Shown piece after piece: positions 1 to 10,458 of a stretch of 52,682 nt of DNA. The translations under genes were made by a program, and so were the position numbers. The DNA is from Thalassoglobus neptunius (GTDB lineage: Bacteria > Planctomycetota > Planctomycetia > Planctomycetales > Planctomycetaceae): positions 1 through 52,682 of the forward strand of contig NZ_SIHI01000024.1 of assembly GCF_007859735.1 (NCBI RefSeq), given 5' to 3'. Below the pieces are notes generated by a model. The model made no database searches and was not told where the DNA came from. It saw only the letters and a program-made list of their open reading frames with translations. Positions within the stretch are counted from its first letter, which is position 1. Each line of letters begins with the position of its first letter.

Positions 1-444
1 GGGGACTGGCATCGTCTGGTTTCTTCTCCCTCATCGCTGGGGTTGTACGGGAAGACCGGAATCGCTGGAGTCTTTCTGGATCCACCGTACGCCCACAGTC
101 TGGCCCGTGTGCAGCAGCTGCTCGGTCTCGCGAATGAAGTCTCAGATCCCGATCGCGGCCGCACAGACTGTTACCTATGCGATGATGACAAGAGCCAGGT
201 CGACCAACTCGTCGCCGACGTCAACCGCTGGTGCCAACAGTCGGGCAGCAATCCCCGGCTGAGAATCGCCCTCTGCGGTTATTCGGGAGAACACGACAAT
301 CTCGTGAATGATCACGGCTGGACCAAACACTCCTGGACAACCCACGGAGGCTGGGCCAACACCAGCAAAAAGAAAGGCACCCGCGGGAAAGAAAACAAAT
401 CCCGCGAAACGATCTGGTTCTCACCGGGGTGCGTCGGTGGGTAG
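1..444 (+). CDS. Phage-type N6-adenine DNA methyltransferase, C-terminal part (cut by window edge)
   Basis: The reading frame is open from base 1, so the gene starts outside the window. About 147 residues are visible. They contain the catalytic DPPY motif in the context GVFLDPPYAH, then a conserved tail with LRIALCGYSGEH and a final ETIWFSP, as in D12-class adenine methylases of phages and integrated elements. These enzymes transfer a methyl group from S-adenosylmethionine to N6 of adenine. Such solitary methylases usually protect element DNA or mark it; that role is inferred here. The gene points towards the CRISPR array, whose transcript runs the opposite way. A TTG at base 43 is in frame, but homology continues upstream of it, so it is not the real start. 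Confidence 0.8.
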   Translation, partial: GDWHRLVSSPSSLGLYGKTGIAGVFLDPPYAHSLARVQQLLGLANEVSDPDRGRTDCYLCDDDKSQVDQLVADVNRWCQQSGSNPRLRIALCGYSGEHDNLVNDHGWTKHSWTTHGGWANTSKKKGTRGKENKSRETIWFSPGCVGG

Positions 445-654
445 TTTGGAAGTGTTCCAAAAGCTCCGCCGCGGTACTGTGCCTCGAATGCATCTGAGGT
501 GATTCACAAGCGGTAGTGAGAAAGAAAACTGACCAATTCCAGACCATGCAATCGAAGAATCCCGTCGACGGAAAACCCACAGCGGTGTGCAGGACCGGAG
601 CAGGAAAACGGTGTTCGTAGGGATTGAAATGTGCATCTCGATTTTGCGACGATG

Positions 655-883
655 GTTTCAATCCGCGCTCCCGTGAGGGAGCGATTTCCATGTGACGGAC
701 TTTGCACAGTCATTGCAGTAGTTTCAATCCGCGCTCCCGTGAGGGAGCGATTATGTGAAGTTTAACAGGCGCGCACCAGACGAGATGTTTCAATCCGCGC
801 TCCCGTGAGGGAGCGATCAGACGCGGACAAGTGGAGCAACCAAAGCTTAGAGGTTTCAATCCGCGCTCCCGTGAGGGAGCGAT
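655..883 (-). CRISPR. Type I-C CRISPR array, 4 repeats and 3 spacers
   Basis: Four identical 31-bp repeats lie at 655-685, 721-751, 787-817 and 853-883. The period is exactly 66 bp, with 35-bp spacers at 686-720, 752-786 and 818-852. Each repeat begins GTTTCAATCCGCG and ends GGGAGCGAT on the plus strand. Read on the minus strand it ends in ATTGAAAC, the conserved 3' end and crRNA handle of type I-C repeats, and GCTCCC/GGGAGC forms a 6-bp stem with a TCAC loop. The array lies directly downstream of cas2, so it is transcribed on the minus strand and new spacers should enter at the 883 end. No degenerate fifth repeat is visible at the distal end. Confidence 0.97.
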
Positions 884-1059
884 CGCGTCAGTTTAATTTG
901 AGTGATGATCTTAGGAAATCGTACACAGTCCGCGAACCTGGACAATGGCAGGGTGCTTTCCAGAATGAAGAACAAATTCATGCACGCAAGCTGTTGACGT
1001 GTCACGACTTCAGTAGTTCGCGAACAAACAGAGACTTTCATGTCTGCTTCACGTTCGCA
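884..1059 (-). promoter_or_regulatory. CRISPR leader
   Basis: This 176-bp non-coding interval separates the end of cas2 from the first (leader-proximal) repeat at 883. In type I-C loci this position holds the leader, which carries the array promoter and the sequence used by Cas1-Cas2 for integration. I cannot point to a clear -35/-10 pair. The call rests on position and on the absence of a credible gene. Confidence 0.6.
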
Positions 1060-1350
1060 CTATACTATCAGAGGCCCATCAACGTCGTAACCTGGTTTGG
1101 TTCCGACGTGTTCGACGCGACGTTTCCAGTTCGCTCCAAGAAAATAGAATCGCAAACTGTCCTCACTCGGATTGATAATCTCTTCGAGACGGTTACGACA
1201 GTCGGTCCATTGAGCCGGATCGACCTTCATTTCAAACACGGAATTCTGAACACGTTGACCGTAGTCGAGACATGCCTTGGCGACGTGGCGGAGGCGTTTG
1301 CGACCATCGGCTGAAGAGGTCGCCACGTCATAAGTCACGAGCACATACAT
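1060..1350 (-). CDS. cas2: CRISPR-associated endonuclease Cas2
   Basis: The product has 96 residues, the usual Cas2 length. It starts [10 protein letters not shown], with the conserved Asp (D8) of the ferredoxin-like fold, and has the typical VFEMKVD and LRFYFLG strands. Cas2 dimers bridge two Cas1 dimers to form the spacer integrase. The gene lies 29 bp downstream of cas1 and immediately before the leader and array, the canonical type I-C order. The ATG start and full length leave little doubt. Confidence 0.96.
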   Translation of the reverse strand: MYVLVTYDVATSSADGRKRLRHVAKACLDYGQRVQNSVFEMKVDPAQWTDCRNRLEEIINPSEDSLRFYFLGANWKRRVEHVGTKPGYDVDGPLIV

Positions 1351-1379
1351 CGTCGAGCTCCTTTATCGTCTCGTTCTTG

Positions 1380-2411
1380 CTATTTCCAGGCAAACGGAGG
1401 ATAGGTTTCCAGATCTCCCCTGAGCCAGCGCGCCATCAGTCGGGCTTGCAGGTGAATGAGCAATCCCACGGAAGTTCTCTCACCGAGAAACGGGTGCGTG
1501 ATTGGCTCCTGTTTGCGTACCTGATACGCGACCAATATCGTTTTGCGAGTGGAATCATCCATGCGAACAGCCCCTGTTTCCAGATACTCGAACCCACTTG
1601 CAGAAACTTGTCGACGATTGATCAGCGACAAAACGAGGCGGTCTGCAAGAAAGGGGCGAAACTCCTCCATCAGATCGAGTGCCATCCCGGGACGTCCTGG
1701 ACGATCGCGGTGCAACATCCCTACGGCTGCGTCGAGGCCTGCCGCCTCGCATGCCGAGCGGGCGTCATGTGAAAGCAGGGCGTAAACGAATGAGAGCAGC
1801 GCGTTGAGCGGGTCTTTGGGAGGTCGCTTTGTTCGCCTCGTGTATTCGAATGCTGAATCACTGGTGTTGATCAGATCGTTGAACGCGCCGAAGTAACTGG
1901 TGGCGGCTTCTCCTTCCAGTCCTCTCAATCGATCAAGATTGCTTGCTGCTTTAACGTCGATGATGTTCGCTCCAAGGCGGTTGGCGGTCGCTTGCAGGCG
2001 TTCGATTCGATGTGGGTCCGTGGCGTCTCGCGCGGCCCGGCGGAAGACGGTTCGGCAGTTGACAAGTTTGCCGAGAATGATGGAACGAGCAGCGGATGCG
2101 GCGAGTTGATCATCATCTGCGGCGCGATACTGCTGACGTCTCAGCAAAACGTTGCCTGGCGAAAAACCGATGACCGATGCGAGGAACTTCCCGTATGGTG
2201 TCAGAAACGAGATGGAAACTCCACCGGCTGCGCAGGCTCCCATCAATGACGGACTGACACTGACGCGGCCAAAACACATGATTCCATCGAGATTGTGCAG
2301 CGGAACGCGAAGCTTGGTTTGTTTATCCTGGCGAACTACGACAGCCTGACCATCTTTCGCGAGATATGTGCCATCGAGTGTGACAAACAAAGTGTTGAGA
2401 TGAGTTTTCAT
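1380..2411 (-). CDS. cas1: CRISPR-associated integrase Cas1 (type I-C)
   Basis: I place the start at the ATG at 2411, giving MKTHLNTLFVTLDG, the usual I-C Cas1 N-terminus. It is preceded by a GAGGG ribosome site, and the product is 343 residues, the family size. An upstream in-frame start 21 bp earlier would overlap cas4 and is less likely. The metal-binding residues are visible: Glu in GLEGEAATSYF (near residue 166), His in GMLHRDRPG (near 234) and Asp in ALDLMEEFRP (near 246). Cas1 cuts and joins protospacers at the leader end of the array. It follows cas4 after 17 bp. Confidence 0.96.
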   Translation of the reverse strand: MKTHLNTLFVTLDGTYLAKDGQAVVVRQDKQTKLRVPLHNLDGIMCFGRVSVSPSLMGACAAGGVSISFLTPYGKFLASVIGFSPGNVLLRRQQYRAADDDQLAASAARSIILGKLVNCRTVFRRAARDATDPHRIERLQATANRLGANIIDVKAASNLDRLRGLEGEAATSYFGAFNDLINTSDSAFEYTRRTKRPPKDPLNALLSFVYALLSHDARSACEAAGLDAAVGMLHRDRPGRPGMALDLMEEFRPFLADRLVLSLINRRQVSASGFEYLETGAVRMDDSTRKTILVAYQVRKQEPITHPFLGERTSVGLLIHLQARLMARWLRGDLETYPPFAWK

Positions 2412-2428
2412 GCGGCCCTCGCAGACTC

Positions 2429-3118
2429 TCAAAAATTGGCAATCTCACTAAGGTAATCGTTGACTGAACGATTCGGTGCGATGGCATCTGGCAGGCACAA
2501 ATTCAACAGTGAGCAGGAATCGCACTTTTTCTCGCGGATTGCAGGTGGAGTCAGACGGTGATCGATGATGTGATGGAGTCGTTGAGCCGCATGGAGAGTG
2601 ATCTCACGCAGTGCCTCATCACAATTCACAGTAACGCGTCGACGTTTCGAACCGTAAAACAGTTCTCCTTGTTCGATTTTTACATCGAGCATTTCTTCCA
2701 GGCATATTGCCTGTGCGCAGAGTTGAACGCGATCGCAATTATTCTGTTTGGGTTTGCCTCGTTTGTATTCAATCGGAGTGACGCGCCATTGTTGTCGATC
2801 TTCTGGTGTTGCTGCCTTCAGGACGTCGACGAGTCGTTTGCCGCTGATGCGCTGTGACGCAGGTGGTTCCCACTCGACGACGTCAGCCTGTCCAACGAGC
2901 CCAAGCGTGTTGCTGTGCAGAGGCAAGCTGCAAGTGATGCGAACACCGTTACGGGTTTCAGGTTTGCCGGTGTGAGCCTTTTCGTGGAGATGATTGCCTT
3001 CGGCAGTAAAACGATTCTCCGCCCACAGCCGTTCGACATGAATCAGCGCACATTGCCGTTCACAGAACAGCAAATGCTGCAAAGCGGAAATGGGCAGGAG
3101 GTCGTCTTCAGAGTACAA
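2429..3118 (-). CDS. cas4: CRISPR-associated exonuclease Cas4 (type I-C)
   Basis: This RecB-like nuclease has 229 residues. The iron-sulfur cysteines are C19 (LLFCERQC) and C199/C202/C208 (KKCDSCSLLNLC). The nuclease core shows GQADVVEW with D79 and PIEYKRGKPK with E117 and K119. Cas4 trims prespacers and selects the PAM together with Cas1-Cas2. The most likely start is a TTG 39 bp after the cas7 stop. There is no good Shine-Dalgarno sequence before it. The preceding 13 codons are open and in the same frame as cas7, so translation probably depends on coupling to cas7. Confidence 0.94.
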   Translation of the reverse strand: MYSEDDLLPISALQHLLFCERQCALIHVERLWAENRFTAEGNHLHEKAHTGKPETRNGVRITCSLPLHSNTLGLVGQADVVEWEPPASQRISGKRLVDVLKAATPEDRQQWRVTPIEYKRGKPKQNNCDRVQLCAQAICLEEMLDVKIEQGELFYGSKRRRVTVNCDEALREITLHAAQRLHHIIDHRLTPPAIREKKCDSCSLLNLCLPDAIAPNRSVNDYLSEIANF

Positions 3119-3157
3119 CGGGTTAGGGTCCGGGGTTGGGCGTTGAGGGAAGAGACG

Positions 3158-4042
3158 TTACAGCTTGTGATGAACCGTGATTCCTTCAGGAATGCTGCTT
3201 TCGTCAACAGTCACTTCGTAATCATCGAAGGTGCGAACAGGAACAGAGTCGTCGTCGGACTTCCGTTTGACCCGAATGCGATCAAACAATTTGTTAGCAG
3301 GGGCGTTGCCGAGCTGGCTCTCGTGTTCGAAGACGATTAACGCCTGGGGAGACATTTCTCCGCGAGAAGCAGAGCGGTCGGTTTCAAACATCTGAGCAAG
3401 AGCGGTCCACAACAGGTCGAGGTCCTCACTGTTCTCGTCAAATCCGGTTTGTTGAGCAAGGTGTGGATTGATAAAACCGTGAACGCGATAGAGCCCGTAT
3501 GGAATTGTAAACTTGCGGCCCATCGTACGATTGCCGCCATCCTGTTTTTCTGCTTCCCGTTCAGTGGTGACAGCACACCTGGTGACTGCATGTTCAAGCG
3601 AAACAACCGGATCGACACTTCGCCCCATTGCAAACTGAATTGGCCCTCGCACTTGCCCACAATTCACTTCGGTCGTCATGACTGCGCCGAAGCTACGGAT
3701 GTCGAAAAAATTCCGACACATCCACTTCGTGAGTTCCCGATCTTCTTCCGCTTTGTCTTTGCCTTTTGATTTTCTTTTCTTTGGATCAATCTCCAGTGCA
3801 TGGTATGCTTTCGCATGCTGATTGTTCAAAACAGCTTTCTCTTTGACATAGATCTCGAAGGGAGGTTGCTCTTCTTTCACAAGTCCGACGTAATTACGAA
3901 TCTTTCGTTTCAGGCAAACGTCCGTGACGAGTCCCTGACCGGTTTCCGGGTCGACTCGGGGAAGGTTTCCGGCATCAGGGTCGCCATTGGGATTTCCGTC
4001 TTTGACATCGAACAGATAGACAAAATCGTACCGTGGAATCAT
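3158..4042 (-). CDS. cas7: Cascade backbone protein Cas7c (Csd2)
   Basis: The start is set at the ATG at 4042, which follows an AGGAGT ribosome site and lies 4 bp after the cas8c stop. This gives 294 residues, normal for Csd2. The N-terminus [20 protein letters not shown] and the segment [15 protein letters not shown] are characteristic. Cas7c subunits polymerise along the crRNA spacer and form the backbone of the type I-C interference complex. A longer in-frame extension to 4120 would overlap cas8c by 74 bp and adds only low-complexity residues, so I rejected it. Confidence 0.95.
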   Translation of the reverse strand: MIPRYDFVYLFDVKDGNPNGDPDAGNLPRVDPETGQGLVTDVCLKRKIRNYVGLVKEEQPPFEIYVKEKAVLNNQHAKAYHALEIDPKKRKSKGKDKAEEDRELTKWMCRNFFDIRSFGAVMTTEVNCGQVRGPIQFAMGRSVDPVVSLEHAVTRCAVTTEREAEKQDGGNRTMGRKFTIPYGLYRVHGFINPHLAQQTGFDENSEDLDLLWTALAQMFETDRSASRGEMSPQALIVFEHESQLGNAPANKLFDRIRVKRKSDDDSVPVRTFDDYEVTVDESSIPEGITVHHKL

Positions 4043-4046
4043 GGAG

Positions 4047-6589
<2,543 letters not shown>

Positions 6590-6627
6590 TCAAATATAAA
6601 TGCGATTCAGACCGATTGCCCGCGGTT

Positions 6628-8877
6628 CTAGGAAATCAAATCCCCAGCTTCGATATGCCCTGGTCGGTCGATGCGCACTCCCAGTTGTTTGTCGTAGGCG
6701 CTCGGATTAGTCAGCACAGGAAAGTCATGAAAAAGTTCAATGTCTGACTTCATTGATTGGAACAGGTTTTCGAAAAGGTTCACGCTGTAGCGCTGAAGCC
6801 TTCGCAGCAAGAAGCGATTCGGTCCGTTCTCTCTGAGCGCTTCAATCAGTTTTTGCCCTTTGCTTTCGTACGGAACAAACAGGCTGACGCCGTTGTCATC
6901 AATCAACTGAAAACGCTCGGCAGCGGAGCGAAAATTGAAGAGCATCTTGCCTTCTGCGAATGGAAAACAGTTCATCACGCCCTGATCTTTTGTTTTGTCC
7001 CAGTCGTTCTCACCTGACTGTTTGTAGTAGTGCAGGTCGAAATACTTCTCGATCGCTTCAGGAGCAAGGAGGTCCGGGAAGTCGGGAATGACTTCCTGAG
7101 CAGTCTGAGCGACGGCCCCGAGATAACCAATCAGCCGAACATCTGTCGGTTCGAAAACATAAACGTTGGCAGAGTCCAAACGACCTTCCCGATTGCAACG
7201 CCCGGCTGCCTGAGCGATGGAATCAATGCCGGTCATTGCCCGATAAACCACAGGGAAGTCGACGTCGACTCCAGCTTCAATGAGTTGAGTACTGATGACG
7301 CGACAAGGACGCCGATCCTTGAGTCGCTGTCGAATGTCGGTGATGACGTCAGCACGATGCTCGCCGCACATCAACGTGCTGAGATGATAGAGACCTTCGT
7401 GTTGGCCACGCTGTTCGACAAGTTCGCGATACAGCTTTGCAGCATGACCGCGAGTGTTGACGATGGTCAAAAACGACTCGTGTTCACTCAGGTGTTCGAT
7501 CAGTTCGGCGTCGGTCAAATTTCCCAGATTTTTCACGTCGACTCGTTTCATCTGGCGATAAAGCGATCGGCGATCCGGGATGATTTCTGTGACACTTTCA
7601 AGACCGATTGTGAAGTCATCACCTTTCTCGATGGCTGGCTGCGTCGCAGTGCAGAGGACAATGGTGCAGCCATAGTTGCGAGTCAGCTCATTGAGGACCT
7701 GCAGACACGGACGCAACCGATCGACTGGGAGTGTCTGAGCTTCATCAAGAATAATCACGCTGTTAACGATGTTATGCAGCTTCCGACAGCGAGAGGTCCT
7801 ATTCGCAAATAATGATTCGAAAAACTGCACATTCGTCGTTACGACAAGTGGAGCATCCCAGTTCTCTGCCGCAAGCCGCGAGCGATGATCCTCTTCCCGC
7901 TGTTGATCAAGATTCGAATGATGCTCCAGAACGATGTCGTCACCGAGGGCATCAAAGACCTCGCGAAAAACCGTTGCGGTCTGCTCAATAATGCTGGTGA
8001 ATGGAATCGCATAAATGACGCGAGTTTTCCCATGCTTCAAAAGATGCTCGATCGCGAACGAGAGTGACGAGAGAGTTTTTCCCCCTCCAGTTGGCACAGT
8101 GAGGGAGAACAAACCCGGCGGCAGCAATGCTGCTTCGCGACACGCAGCCAGGACACCTTGACGACATTGCATGACGGTTCCCTCGGTGGAAGTTGCCGAC
8201 TTGTTTTCGAGGAATGTTCGAAGAGTGCAGGACATCTCTTCAAAAGTTAAACGAGGCTGAGGGCGTTGTTCAGCGCGTTCAGGACTCATAAAACGCTCGG
8301 TGCAAAGAAAGTCCGCATCAACGAGGCAGGAAAAGATCATTCGTGTGAAAAAGGCAAGTTGAAACCCGACCATCTCACGATCGGACTGGTCGAATTCCAG
8401 TTCTGGGTTTGAGAGTGAAATGTCCGGTTGAAGAAACTCGCTGGGCGCGTGTTGGTATGGCTCGACATCTTTTTTCAAACGTTCGTCGAGACTCGACGAC
8501 TCACCTGATGCGTCTGCCAGACCAGCGTGGTGGCCTGCGATGACATAAGCCAGCAATCGTCCGAGATTTGGAATCGTTTGACAGGCAAGCTGGGCGCCAG
8601 CGGTGGCATGATCGACCTTGCTTCGTTGCTCAATGTGAGCTTCGATGCCGTTTGCAGTCAGTAAGTAATCTTGGAATTTAAGCGAATACTTTCCAACGTC
8701 GTGTAAAAGGCCTGCCATTTCTCCCCATTCTGCGGCATTGAAGGAAGAGGCGTAGACGGACGCTAACTCCGCAACTTCGCGTAAATGAACCTCAAGCCTT
8801 TCCCATTGAAAGGTGTCCGCCGACCCTTCGATAGAGTGTGCAAAGTACAACGGTCGATCTTTGTAGGCCCTTGCCAT
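6628..8877 (-). CDS. cas3: CRISPR-associated nuclease-helicase Cas3 (HD-DExH fusion)
   Basis: The product has 749 residues. The N-terminal HD nuclease shows H14, LLHDVGKYS with H59-D60, and IAGHHAGLAD. The superfamily 2 helicase follows, with VPTGGGKTLS (Walker A, 263-268), VIILDEAQTLP (Walker B, 378-381), CTATQP (motif III), STQLIEAGVDVDFP and QAAGRCNREGR (motif VI). After Cascade opens the target, Cas3 nicks and unwinds the non-target strand. This is the first gene of the operon, and 122 bp separates it from cas5. The ATG start has only a weak upstream ribosome site. Confidence 0.96.
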   Translation of the reverse strand: MARAYKDRPLYFAHSIEGSADTFQWERLEVHLREVAELASVYASSFNAAEWGEMAGLLHDVGKYSLKFQDYLLTANGIEAHIEQRSKVDHATAGAQLACQTIPNLGRLLAYVIAGHHAGLADASGESSSLDERLKKDVEPYQHAPSEFLQPDISLSNPELEFDQSDREMVGFQLAFFTRMIFSCLVDADFLCTERFMSPERAEQRPQPRLTFEEMSCTLRTFLENKSATSTEGTVMQCRQGVLAACREAALLPPGLFSLTVPTGGGKTLSSLSFAIEHLLKHGKTRVIYAIPFTSIIEQTATVFREVFDALGDDIVLEHHSNLDQQREEDHRSRLAAENWDAPLVVTTNVQFFESLFANRTSRCRKLHNIVNSVIILDEAQTLPVDRLRPCLQVLNELTRNYGCTIVLCTATQPAIEKGDDFTIGLESVTEIIPDRRSLYRQMKRVDVKNLGNLTDAELIEHLSEHESFLTIVNTRGHAAKLYRELVEQRGQHEGLYHLSTLMCGEHRADVITDIRQRLKDRRPCRVISTQLIEAGVDVDFPVVYRAMTGIDSIAQAAGRCNREGRLDSANVYVFEPTDVRLIGYLGAVAQTAQEVIPDFPDLLAPEAIEKYFDLHYYKQSGENDWDKTKDQGVMNCFPFAEGKMLFNFRSAAERFQLIDDNGVSLFVPYESKGQKLIEALRENGPNRFLLRRLQRYSVNLFENLFQSMKSDIELFHDFPVLTNPSAYDKQLGVRIDRPGHIEAGDLIS

Positions 8878-9278
8878 GGCTTGTCGGGATACTACGACAT
8901 TCGCGTGATATTTTCAAAAGCGTCAAGTTGCACGACTCAAACAGTGTCGATTTGGACAAAAAGAATTGAAGAACACACCGACAATGCAAGCAATCTGAAC
9001 TGCGTTTTGCGAATGTTTGGCATTTTCAAAAGCTTTTCTAAGTTGCAATCTACATCCATTCTGCGATGCAAAAGTGTGGTAGAGCTCCCGCAGATTCATC
9101 CTCTTCAATGATTTCGCCCTTCGTTGATGTACTTCGCAGAAGAATTTGTCATCGCAACCTGCTCCAGCCACATCGATCGAAATCAGCAGTGGTAAGCAGT
9201 CCACATAGACCTCGAAGAACAGTTTTAATAACATCTAGCTTAGGAAGCTCGCTCCAGGTTGCAAATCCACGACTTCTG
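8878..9278 (-). promoter_or_regulatory. Intergenic region upstream of cas3, probable cas operon promoter region
   Basis: This stretch of about 400 bp separates cas3 from the operon of unknown genes above it. It is more AT-rich than its flanks, and a TTGACG-like hexamer lies on the minus strand at 8926-8921. I see no convincing -10 partner, no hairpin and no credible gene. A 103-codon minus-strand frame (8923-9234) has no recognisable features. Confidence 0.35.
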
Positions 9279-9716
9279 TCACCGATTCCGCAGCTCCGAC
9301 ATGACCGCCTTCTCCAACTCCGTCAGATCCCACTCGGCCAGGACGGCGTAGAACTCACCGACAACGTGCTTGAGCAAGAATGGATCCGTTGGAGGCACCA
9401 TGCACTTCGGTTTTTCGTACCACTCCTCGACTTCCCACAGGATGAACCAGTCGCGGAGCTGTCCTTTCGTGGGTCGGACATCCGCAGGGACCATCGGCAC
9501 CATCGCATAGGCGCGCCAAACGCGAGGTCGTGATTCGGAATCGCTAAGCTCAACCGTTCGTTCTAGTCGTTCGCTGAATCGTCCCCTCCCCGTATTGCAT
9601 GTGAACTGCCCCCTCGCGGAAGTGTGCCAATTTCCATAGCGGACCTCCGTGCGATCAGCTGGAGCGATCGCCAGTCGCCGGGGAGTTCGCTTTTTCGTGA
9701 GTGGCGTTCTCCTCAT
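9279..9716 (-). CDS. Unknown element protein, 145 residues
   Basis: I do not recognise the function. The chosen ATG at 9716 overlaps the stop of the upstream gene by 4 nt (ATGA), and a longer in-frame extension would overlap that gene by more than 120 bp. The N-terminus is very basic (MRRTPLTKKRTPRRLA). The rest has Trp-rich stretches such as RDWFILWEVEEWYEKP and ends with DPFLLKHVVGEFYAVLAEWD and a short helix. It is the last gene of the integrase-csrA operon and lies about 400 bp above the cas operon. Conserved small proteins of this kind occur in planctomycete integrated elements; that is from memory and unchecked. Confidence 0.65.
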   Translation of the reverse strand: MRRTPLTKKRTPRRLAIAPADRTEVRYGNWHTSARGQFTCNTGRGRFSERLERTVELSDSESRPRVWRAYAMVPMVPADVRPTKGQLRDWFILWEVEEWYEKPKCMVPPTDPFLLKHVVGEFYAVLAEWDLTELEKAVMSELRNR

Positions 9717-10261
9717 CGATTCCCTTTCGCATGAAACTTCGAAACCTGAATCACGAGAGCCTTGGACGCATCGAACGCTGAGACTCGGGCCCGCTTGTTG
9801 TTCAGAATCGAACTGCACAGATCGACAACCGATCGTTCCCACATCGAAACCAGAACTGTTTCATCCGCAGAGTGCCCCTGAATGGCTTGATGGATCTGCG
9901 GAATCGCCGGACCTGCCCGATGCGGTTGAGCAGACTCCAACAGCGCCGACCATTCCGCTGCAGTCAGCAACAAAGTCACCCACGTCCCGAGACCATCACT
10001 TTCAGTCCCTTCAATCGGCTTGGATTTCTTGCGTTGCCGTTTTGAGCGTTTCGCTGTGTGTTTGATCGCCCGAGATGACTCACGCTTTGTCCCCGGTGAC
10101 TCACGCTTTGTCCCCGGTGATTCACGCTTTGCCCCCGGTGACTCACCGGGGGTTAAATCCAAACTGGTTTCCGCCTCGATCGCTTCGAGGATCAGTGTCA
10201 CGCGCTGACGTTCTTGAATCGTCAACAGATCATCGATCACCGGCGGAAACAACGTGCTCAT
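9713..10261 (-). CDS. Unknown element protein with ESPGTKR heptad repeats, 182 residues
   Basis: The start at 10261 is supported by a strong GAGGAGGAG ribosome site and a 1-nt overlap with the upstream stop (TGATG). The N-terminal helix MSTLFPPVIDDLLTIQERQR is followed by a linker with three near-identical seven-residue units (ESPGTKR type, about residues 39-59). A Lys/Arg-rich stretch comes next (KHTAKRSKRQRKKSK), then a helical C-terminal domain. The basic linker suggests nucleic-acid contact or a flexible tether. No function can be assigned. The gene is coupled to the one below by an ATGA overlap. Confidence 0.65.
   Translation of the reverse strand: MSTLFPPVIDDLLTIQERQRVTLILEAIEAETSLDLTPGESPGAKRESPGTKRESPGTKRESSRAIKHTAKRSKRQRKKSKPIEGTESDGLGTWVTLLLTAAEWSALLESAQPHRAGPAIPQIHQAIQGHSADETVLVSMWERSVVDLCSSILNNKRARVSAFDASKALVIQVSKFHAKGNR
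10077..10139. repeat. Tandem repeat, three 21-bp units inside a coding region
   Basis: Units lie at 10077-10097, 10098-10118 and 10119-10139. The first two are identical (each starts GACTCACGCTTTG) and the third differs at two positions. A truncated fourth unit follows at 10140. The unit length is a multiple of three, so copies can be gained or lost without shifting the frame of the protein, where each unit encodes seven residues. Confidence 0.9.
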
Positions 10262-10458
10262 CACTCCTCCTCTGATCGGCAGCCATGTTCTTTCGATTTC
10301 CGTAGGCAGGTCGGTCCCATCTGATGCTCGATCGACTGCGGTGTCTTTAGCCGTCGGCCGCACATCAGGCAGTAAGTCACCGGAGGTTCCTCCGGATCGA
10401 TCAGTGACTTTTGACCGGCGATCAGTTTGCGACGGGGACGTTCCAGAATGGTTTTCAT
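10261..10458 (-). CDS. Small DUF6011-like zinc-finger protein, 65 residues
   Basis: The product is basic at the N-terminus (MKTILERPRRKLIAGQKS). It then has CLMCGRRLKTPQSIEHQMG and GPTCLRK, a CxxCGR...GPxC pattern that resembles the short zinc-binding DUF6011 family found in phage and plasmid proteins. The start overlaps the stop of the helix-turn-helix gene by 4 nt, and the stop overlaps the next start by 1 nt, so it is embedded in the operon. Function unknown; a nucleic-acid-binding accessory role is an inference. Confidence 0.65.
   Translation of the reverse strand: MKTILERPRRKLIAGQKSLIDPEEPPVTYCLMCGRRLKTPQSIEHQMGPTCLRKSKEHGCRSEEE

Noticed and set aside
621-630. GGATTGAAAT as a degenerate repeat before the array
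   Set aside because: Only about nine bases match the repeat end, in the wrong orientation and off the 66-bp period.
221-713. Minus-strand frames running through the first CRISPR repeat and the methylase 3' end
   Set aside because: They include repeat sequence, lie antisense to the methylase and have random-looking composition.
805-1314. Plus-strand frame over the array end, leader and cas2
   Set aside because: It runs through CRISPR repeats and is antisense to cas2, with no recognisable domain.
9066-9533. Plus-strand frame of 155 codons
   Set aside because: It is antisense to the better-supported 145-residue gene and has no ribosome site or motifs.
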